Below, piece by piece: positions 32,082 to 37,598 of a DNA stretch of 37,598 nucleotides; within the stretch, counting starts at the first letter, position 1; each line of letters opens with the position of its first letter. The notes below the pieces were generated by a model, which saw only the letters and a list, made by a program, of their open reading frames with translations, ran no database searches and was not told the DNA's origin. Made by a program: the position numbers and the translations under genes. This stretch comes from a virus, in IMG/VR virus record IMGVR_UViG_3300002835_000491, positions 1-37,598 of that record, one strand, 5' to 3'.

Positions 32082-33097
32082 TGTCAACATATAATCGTGT
32101 CATAAGAAAATTGGTTGTAGGATTTGGTAATCTATTTGATAGCATTACCTTGTATAGATTTAAACCAGACCTTACAGAATCAGAAAGATTTATTGTTCCT
32201 ATTGCATATGCAAGTAAAGAACGTTATGTCATGCGCCTTGAAGAAGATTTGAATTTAGATAAAAAAGTTCAATTGACTTTACCTCGTATGTCATTTGAAA
32301 TGGCTGGTTTATCATACGACTCAAGTAGAAAACAAAACACAAACATTAAAAATTTTTCAGGAACTCCACCATCAGGAGTACTTTCACAATACAATCCAGT
32401 ACCATACAATTTCGATTTTAATCTTTACATCTATGTACGTAACATAGAAGATGGTACACAAATCATTGAACACATTTTACCATTCTTTACACCAGATTAT
32501 ACGATTAAATTAAACCTTATTCCTGAGATGGGAATTATTAAAGAAGTTCCTGTCATTTTAAATTCCACACAACATGAAATTACTTATGAAGGTGGTAGAG
32601 AAAATGAAACTCGAATGATTGTTTGGACATTGAACTTCACAGTCAAAGGTTTTATATTTGGTAAGGTTACAGAGACTAGTGTTATCAATCGTGCCTTTGT
32701 TTCTGTTTACAACTTAGTGTCACAAGAAGAAGTAATTGAATTTTACATGAACTTAGATTCTGGTTATGGAACATATAAAGTGGGTGAAAAAGTATATCAA
32801 GGTTATACTCCAGATGATGCATCAGCAACAGGCATGGTTGTTCAATTTACAGATAATGTATTGAGACTAAAAGAACTAACAGGAAACTTCGTGTCTGACA
32901 AACCTATATACGGGATTAACACATTGGCAAATTATAACTTTACATCATACAACTTGAACCCATTGAAATTCGTTGAAGTCGATTCGATTGGTAGAGTTAG
33001 TACAGATATTGATTACATGTCTGTTGACAAAGAAGAAGCTAAGGCAGATAATACATTGGCTGAAGTTACTACAATCAATAAAGCTGCAAATCAGTAA
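32081..33097 (+). CDS. gp15: Tail terminator / sheath stabiliser gp15
   Basis: This 338-aa protein matches T4 gp15 in FGNLFDSITLYRF, VPIAYASKERYVMRL, LPRMSFEMAGLSYDS, SQYNPVPYNFDFNLYIYVR, IEHILPFFTPDY and MIVWTLNFTVKGFIFG. gp15 caps the finished tail tube and sheath and connects to the neck. It is longer than the 272-aa T4 protein. Residues about 228-290 hold an added beta module (YKVGEKVYQGYTPDDASATG, LRLKELTGNFVSDKPIYGIN) that resembles the one in gp14. A charged tail (DKEEAKADNTLAEV) ends the protein. Confidence 0.96.
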   Translation: MSTYNRVIRKLVVGFGNLFDSITLYRFKPDLTESERFIVPIAYASKERYVMRLEEDLNLDKKVQLTLPRMSFEMAGLSYDSSRKQNTNIKNFSGTPPSGVLSQYNPVPYNFDFNLYIYVRNIEDGTQIIEHILPFFTPDYTIKLNLIPEMGIIKEVPVILNSTQHEITYEGGRENETRMIVWTLNFTVKGFIFGKVTETSVINRAFVSVYNLVSQEEVIEFYMNLDSGYGTYKVGEKVYQGYTPDDASATGMVVQFTDNVLRLKELTGNFVSDKPIYGINTLANYNFTSYNLNPLKFVEVDSIGRVSTDIDYMSVDKEEAKADNTLAEVTTINKAANQ

Positions 33098-33115
33098 ACA
33101 AAACGAGAGAAATAA

Positions 33116-34858
33116 ATGGCTAAACAAATTATTAATATTGGTATTAGAGCAAATGATGGCAAAGGCGATTCATTAAGAACGGCTTTTACCAAAACAAATA
33201 ACAACTTTACTGAGTTGTATACTACAGTTTCTTTTAACTCAAATACATCAAATACATATTATGAAACCAACCAAGAGTTGGCACAGAATGCTTTCAACAA
33301 AGCAAACACTGCTTCATTGGGTGATATTTTATTTGACAATACCACCATGTATAGTAATACAAAGGTTGAAATTGCTACTGACCCACATGAACAAAGAGCT
33401 TGGGGTATGTTGTTTGGTCAAATAGATACACAAGCCAACAATGCGTATGGCCATAGTGTTGCATATGATTCTGCAAATAACATTGTAGTATCAATGACAA
33501 CACAGAATGAAGTTACTGGTTTACCACAGGCAACAGTTATTAAATTTGATCCATATGGTTCAATATATTGGAGAAAATCTGTTCCTGCGGCCAACGTGGG
33601 TGGAACATTAGTAGCAAGTTATGGTGATTCAGTAACAGTTGATGGAAATAACAACATATACTTATTGACAAACATTCCAGATGACAGTTCAACCCGTGTT
33701 ACAAAATTCAATTATCTCGGACAAAATGTTTGGAACACTTTAATTACCGATTCAATTGGTTCTAAAGATATCTGTGTTGACGATGAAGATTTTCCATATT
33801 ATACTGGTGAACACAATTTAATTACGGGTCTTGATATTACAGGTGAATTGTATTTCACGTTTTATAATGCAGGTAATGCGGCAAACGCATCCGTTATTAT
33901 TGCTTTACCAAATCGTGGTGGTTTATTAGTTGGATCAGCAAACGGCCAAGTGCATAAGTTTGATACAGAAGGTGTTTACATTAGAACAAGTAATGTCAAC
34001 AAATATGGAAACACAATCATTGGACTAAGTTACGATTCTTCAAACAACTGGTATGCTGCAACGAATACAAACATCTATATGTTTAGAGCAAACAACGAAT
34101 TGGTTTGGGAAAAAGAAATAACTGGTGTAACATCACCAAAAATTAATTGGATTAAGTATAGTAATAATTATCTATATGTAAACGGAACAACCACAGACCC
34201 TAACAGTAAAACTGGATTCATTAATTACAAGGTGCTTGCGGCCAATGGTTACCTTGCTTGGGCAAATTCACTTCAAGTTCCAGGCGCAGGTCAAAATATT
34301 AGACTTGGCCATAGACAGATGGACGTAAAAGGTGATTTTCTTGTTGGTACCGGATATGCATATCCAAACGGCAGTTCAAAAGCAATTGCAATTACCTATG
34401 AATTACCGATAGACGGAACTTTACCTGGTCTGTATGCATATTCAAGTTCAACCAAATGGGGCGACTTTACATATGTGACTGTACCATCTGCAGCAACCAC
34501 AACAAGCACAACAGTTGGTAGTGGAAACACAACAGTAACACTTGCTATTAATACAACATATTCATATACAATGAATGCTGTTACTTATCAGAATCCTAGT
34601 CCAGAAAATGAACAAACAGTTGATTATTTTAAAGAACAATGGGAATTTACAAGCAACGGAACAATTGTTATACCTTCTTCAGGATCAAGCAACGTAGCTT
34701 TAGATGTAAGTGGAAAATCTTTGGCAAATGTTGCAAGCATTCAATTTGCAAACAATACAATTCAAGTTGGTGCTTCTGTACCTTTGGCTAATCTAAAGGT
34801 ATTGGTTGCGGCATCATCCGACTTCAATGACTTTAAGACTAGAATCGCAGCATTATAA
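33116..34858 (+). CDS. Beta-propeller-like virion protein between gp15 and gp16
   Basis: This 580-aa protein opens with IINIGIRANDGKGDSLRTAF, then NNNFTELY, an N-terminal motif seen in many T4-like fibre and baseplate proteins, and one short heptad (LAQNAFNKANTAS). Residues about 110-440 show at least five blade-like repeats of the form (I/V)-x-(K/M)F-x-x-x-G-x-x-x-W: VIKFDPYGSIYWRKSV, VTKFNYLGQNVWNTLI, VHKFDTEGVYI, YMFRANNELVWEKEI, YKVLAANGYLAWANSL. This suggests a beta-propeller. A beta C-terminus (FTSNGTIVIPSSGSSNVALD) follows. T4 has no gene here. Propellers often bind glycans or proteins, so a neck or tail decoration or receptor role is possible. Confidence 0.8.
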   Translation: MAKQIINIGIRANDGKGDSLRTAFTKTNNNFTELYTTVSFNSNTSNTYYETNQELAQNAFNKANTASLGDILFDNTTMYSNTKVEIATDPHEQRAWGMLFGQIDTQANNAYGHSVAYDSANNIVVSMTTQNEVTGLPQATVIKFDPYGSIYWRKSVPAANVGGTLVASYGDSVTVDGNNNIYLLTNIPDDSSTRVTKFNYLGQNVWNTLITDSIGSKDICVDDEDFPYYTGEHNLITGLDITGELYFTFYNAGNAANASVIIALPNRGGLLVGSANGQVHKFDTEGVYIRTSNVNKYGNTIIGLSYDSSNNWYAATNTNIYMFRANNELVWEKEITGVTSPKINWIKYSNNYLYVNGTTTDPNSKTGFINYKVLAANGYLAWANSLQVPGAGQNIRLGHRQMDVKGDFLVGTGYAYPNGSSKAIAITYELPIDGTLPGLYAYSSSTKWGDFTYVTVPSAATTTSTTVGSGNTTVTLAINTTYSYTMNAVTYQNPSPENEQTVDYFKEQWEFTSNGTIVIPSSGSSNVALDVSGKSLANVASIQFANNTIQVGASVPLANLKVLVAASSDFNDFKTRIAAL

Positions 34859-34872
34859 ACTAAATTAAAAAT

Positions 34873-35286
34873 ATGAATACATTTGACAAAAACATGGAAA
34901 AATTATTTGATGTAACACCGGTAGAACAAGAAGTAAAACCTCTGTTACCGGTAGTTACTAAGAGTGAAGAAGGTCCAGATTTAAAAACAGACTTACAAGA
35001 TGCCTACGAACAAACGAAGGACAATCTACAAGAGTTGATTGATAACGGCAAAGATGCAATGGAAGAACTAAGACACATTGCATCTGCTGGACAACATCCA
35101 CGGGCATTTGAAGTCTATGCAACACTACTAAAGAATGTGGTTGATGCGAACAAAGAACTACTTGCGGTACAAAAACAAATGCGTACAATGGATGGTAAAC
35201 AAAAAGAAGGTGATACCAAAATTGATAAAGCAATTTTCGTTGGTTCAACCGCTGAATTAAATAAACTTTTAAAAAGTAAAGAATGA
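34873..35286 (+). CDS. gp16: Small terminase subunit gp16
   Basis: This 137-aa protein lies directly before gp17, and its stop overlaps the gp17 start as ATGA. Residues about 40-105 form two long helices (TDLQDAYEQTKDNLQELIDN, EELRHIASAGQHPRAFEVYA, LLKNVVDANKELLAVQKQ), the core oligomerisation region of T4-type small terminases. The C-terminus KAIFVGSTAELNKLLKSKE fits the end pattern of this family. The small subunit recognises concatemer DNA, forms a ring and regulates the gp17 motor. No strong ribosome binding site is visible before the start, so the exact N-terminus is less certain. Confidence 0.92.
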   Translation: MNTFDKNMEKLFDVTPVEQEVKPLLPVVTKSEEGPDLKTDLQDAYEQTKDNLQELIDNGKDAMEELRHIASAGQHPRAFEVYATLLKNVVDANKELLAVQKQMRTMDGKQKEGDTKIDKAIFVGSTAELNKLLKSKE

Positions 35287-36980
35287 TTGATAATGTAGAT
35301 TTAAAATTTGGTGAAGCGTACCGAGATAATCCATTACTTAAAAAGGCCGGTGTTAAGGTAGAATATACACAGGAACAAGTTGATGAATATATAAAATGTG
35401 CCAAAGACCCTGTTTATTTTGCAAAAAATTATATTAAGATTGTTAACGTTGATGACGGCCTAATCAACTTTAAGATGTGGCCGTTCCAAGAAAAAATGTT
35501 AAAACTTTTCAAGGACAACCGGTTCGTTATCACTAAATGTCCTCGACAGGTTGGTAAAACTACAACCACCGTAGCGTATATGTTATGGGCAACCATATTT
35601 ACAGACCAACAAAACTGTGCAGTTCTTGCAAACAAAGGTGCTTTGGCTCGTGATATTTTGGCCAAATACCAACTTGCATATGAAAATTTGCCAATGTGGT
35701 TACAACAAGGTATCGTTACATGGAACAAAGGTAACGTAGAACTTGAAAATGGTTCCAAGATTGTTGCTGCATCCACTTCATCATCTGCAATTCGTGGAGG
35801 TTCTTTTAACATCGTATTCTTGGATGAATTTGCTTTCGTACCAAACAATATTGCGGAAGAATTCTTTAACTCTGTTTACCCTGTAATTTCATCAGGTAAA
35901 AAGACAAAGATTATTATTGTATCTACACCTAATGGTATGAATCTATTCTACAAGTTATGGATGGACTCAATTAATAAGAAAAATAATTATATTAATTTTG
36001 AAATACATTGGTCACAAGTACCTGGTCGAGATGAGAAGTGGAAAGAAGAAACAATTCGCAATACTTCTCAACGACAATTCTCACAAGAATTTGAAACTGA
36101 GTTTTTAGGTTCTTCAAACACTTTGGTTTCTGGTTACAAACTGCAACAGTTGGTATATACCGACCCAATTGCGAACCACGACCTGTTAAAAATATATGAA
36201 CATCCGGTTAAAGAAGGTGTGAATGAATCTAAATCCGACCACCTGTATGCAATCACGGTCGATGTTTCAGAAGGTAGAAATCTTGATAGTTCAGCCTTCT
36301 CTGTAATTGATATCTCACAGACACCATACAAACAAGTGGCAACCTATAAGAGTTCATCAATTACACCTATATTGTTTCCAACAGTCATCTATAATGCAGC
36401 GAGATATTACAACGATGCATATGTTTTGGTGGAAATTAATAACAATCCCCAGGTAGCAGACTCATTACATTCAGATTTTGAATATGAAAACCTTTGGAAA
36501 ATATTTACAGGCAATAAGAAACCGCAACAATTGTCGGCTGGGTTTGCCCGTGGCGTTCAAATGGGATTGAAAATGTCTCCTCAGGTCAAGGCAATTGGTT
36601 GTTCAAACCTTAAGACTTTGATTGAAGGTGACAAATTGTTGATTCAAGATTTTGATACATACTCCGAGTTGACCACTTTTATTCAGCAAAAGAATTCCTT
36701 TAGTGCAGAAGATGGTGCAAATGACGATATGGTCATGTCTCTGGTCATGTTTTCTTGGGTAACAACCCAACAATATTTTAAAGAGATTGTTAACCACGAC
36801 ATACGTAAACAGATTCAGTTAGAAAATATGAATCAAATGGATGATGATGTTTTGCCAGCTCCAATCATCGAAGATGGTTTGGAACATGATTTTGAGATTA
36901 TGGGTGGTGACATGTGGGAAGTTGCAGACGGTGGAGAAACGTATGCAAAGTTTATGAGAAACAGATTGGAAAGGTTATAA
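35283..36980 (+). CDS. gp17: Large terminase subunit gp17 (packaging ATPase and nuclease)
   Basis: This 565-aa protein carries all the hallmarks of the T4 packaging motor. Walker A is at residues 86-93 (CPRQVGKT), Walker B with the catalytic glutamate at 177-182 (IVFLDE), and the coupling motif near 214-218 (STPNG). Further matches to T4 gp17 are GIVTWNKGNVELENGSKI and PVISSGKKTKIIIVSTPNG. The RNase H-like nuclease has Asp327 in VDVSEGRNLDSSAF, Glu384 in LVEINNN and Asp481/Asp482 in DDMVMSLVMF. It translocates DNA into the prohead and cuts the concatemer. No intron or intein interrupts it. All catalytic positions appear intact. Confidence 0.98.
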   Translation: MIDNVDLKFGEAYRDNPLLKKAGVKVEYTQEQVDEYIKCAKDPVYFAKNYIKIVNVDDGLINFKMWPFQEKMLKLFKDNRFVITKCPRQVGKTTTTVAYMLWATIFTDQQNCAVLANKGALARDILAKYQLAYENLPMWLQQGIVTWNKGNVELENGSKIVAASTSSSAIRGGSFNIVFLDEFAFVPNNIAEEFFNSVYPVISSGKKTKIIIVSTPNGMNLFYKLWMDSINKKNNYINFEIHWSQVPGRDEKWKEETIRNTSQRQFSQEFETEFLGSSNTLVSGYKLQQLVYTDPIANHDLLKIYEHPVKEGVNESKSDHLYAITVDVSEGRNLDSSAFSVIDISQTPYKQVATYKSSSITPILFPTVIYNAARYYNDAYVLVEINNNPQVADSLHSDFEYENLWKIFTGNKKPQQLSAGFARGVQMGLKMSPQVKAIGCSNLKTLIEGDKLLIQDFDTYSELTTFIQQKNSFSAEDGANDDMVMSLVMFSWVTTQQYFKEIVNHDIRKQIQLENMNQMDDDVLPAPIIEDGLEHDFEIMGGDMWEVADGGETYAKFMRNRLERL

Positions 36981-36991
36981 AACCAGCCTTT

Positions 36992-36999
36992 CATAAATA
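36992..36999 (+). promoter_or_regulatory. Candidate late promoter before gp18 (CATAAATA)
   Basis: CATAAATA followed by CTCTTATGG lies in the 67-nt gap between gp17 and gp18, about 49 nt before the gp18 ATG. The downstream CTCTT also resembles strong T4 late promoters. Sheath protein is needed in high copy, so a late promoter here is expected. Confidence 0.6.
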
Positions 37000-37047
37000 C
37001 TCTTATGGTATTTTGCCAAAAGAACATAATAATTCAAGGAGAATAAA

Positions 37048-37598
37048 ATGGCATTTCAAATCTCTCCAGGCGTAACTGTAGCTGAAGTGGACGCAACAAC
37101 AGTTGTACCCGCAGTTCAACAGACCGCTGGTGCATTTGCTGGAACCTTTCAATGGGGTCCAGCAGACAAGGTAAAACAGATAGATAGTGAAATAACACTC
37201 GCAAGCACATATGGTAAACCTAATTCAGATTCAGCAGTATCATTCTTTACTGCTGCAAACTTTCTGTCTTATGGTAATAACTTAAGTGTTGTACGTGCAG
37301 TTGGTGCATTAGCAAACAATGCAACCGATGGTAGTACATTAAATGTACAAATTAAAAACGAAGATGTTTTTGAATCTACTTATTTAAATACCACAAATAG
37401 CAATAACTACGGTCCATTTGCGGCCAGATATGCAGGTGTTTTAGGAAACTCTATCACTGTTGCGGTTTGTGCAAACAATCAAACATATAGCACATGGGCA
37501 TACAAAAATTATTTCACATCTGCACCAGGCACATCAGATTTTGCTGATTCTGTTAATGGTGTAAATGATGAGATGCACATCGTTGTTATTGACCAAGA
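37048..37598 (+). CDS. gp18: Tail sheath protein gp18, 3'-truncated by the window edge
   Basis: The frame starts at ATG 37048, with AAGGAG 6 nt upstream, and stays open to the last base (183 complete codons). The N-terminus FQISPGVTVAEVD, then AGAFAGTFQWGPADKVKQ, LASTYGKP, FFTAANFLSYGNNLSVVRAV matches T4 gp18 (LLSPGIELKE, LAGKFQWGPAFQIKQ, NTFGQP, MNFLQYGNDLRVVRAV). The part corresponding to T4's ALYPGELGDKIEI (here ARYAGVLGNSITV) comes only about 45 residues after VRAV. T4 has a much longer insertion there, so this is a compact sheath protein. It polymerises around the tail tube and contracts on infection. Confidence 0.97.
   Translation, partial: MAFQISPGVTVAEVDATTVVPAVQQTAGAFAGTFQWGPADKVKQIDSEITLASTYGKPNSDSAVSFFTAANFLSYGNNLSVVRAVGALANNATDGSTLNVQIKNEDVFESTYLNTTNSNNYGPFAARYAGVLGNSITVAVCANNQTYSTWAYKNYFTSAPGTSDFADSVNGVNDEMHIVVIDQ

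Noticed and set aside
34958-35404. 148-codon reverse-strand frame over the gp16/gp17 junction
   Set aside because: It lies wholly antisense to two well-identified terminase genes, is Leu/His/Val-rich without a recognisable domain, and has no promoter or ribosome binding site.

Overview
The window is a piece of a low-GC, T4-like myovirus genome. The identification rests on the right-hand end, which carries T4-type morphogenesis genes in T4 order on the + strand: neck proteins gp13 and gp14, tail terminator gp15, small and large terminase gp16 and gp17, and the start of tail sheath gp18. Coding is dense and entirely on the + strand, with many 1-4 nt overlaps (TAATG, ATGA) and T4-late-type NATAAATA boxes in front of several genes. 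No RNA gene, transposase, integrase or CRISPR array was seen. The largest non-coding gap is about 67 nt (36981-37047), so no stretch over 300 nt lacks a gene. The style of the accessory proteins (Mtd-like N-termini, Asn/Ala-rich shafts, glycine-rich and LamG domains) recalls marine T4-like phages such as those of cyanobacteria and Pelagibacter. The host cannot be read from the sequence and that link is inference.

Layout. 1-3769: the 3' part of a tail-fibre-like gene, then small virion proteins and a 638-aa fibre with GGTG repeats. 3815-4540: a charged coiled-coil protein that differs strongly from its neighbours. 4545-13839: an Mtd-N-like protein, a small beta protein, a 1180-aa Asn/Ala-heptad fibre, and two adhesin-like proteins sharing an IPT/PIG-type N-terminus but ending in a glycine-rich domain or four LamG-like domains. 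13861-16401: a second set (Mtd-N-like, small beta protein, glycine-rich adhesin) plus a conserved virion protein and a cupin. 16423-26428: a fibre with an embedded cupredoxin-like domain, a small acidic-tailed protein, two large putative adhesins and a 1590-aa glycine-rich/LamG giant. 26478-30376: another fibre, another small acidic-tailed protein, two paralogous adhesins and a short repeat protein. 30422-37598: the conserved neck, terminase and sheath block, interrupted between gp15 and gp16 by a beta-propeller-like virion protein.

How it fits together. In T4 the stretch before gene 13 holds baseplate, short-fibre and whisker genes (9-12, wac). Here the same position holds about 30 kb of modular, internally repetitive fibre and adhesin genes, most likely the host-recognition apparatus. 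The same gene orders recur (Mtd-N-like, ~108-aa beta protein, large adhesin; and heptad fibre, ~100-aa acidic protein, two large adhesins). This suggests growth by duplication and domain swapping. All functional assignments come from reading motifs by eye; no database search was run.
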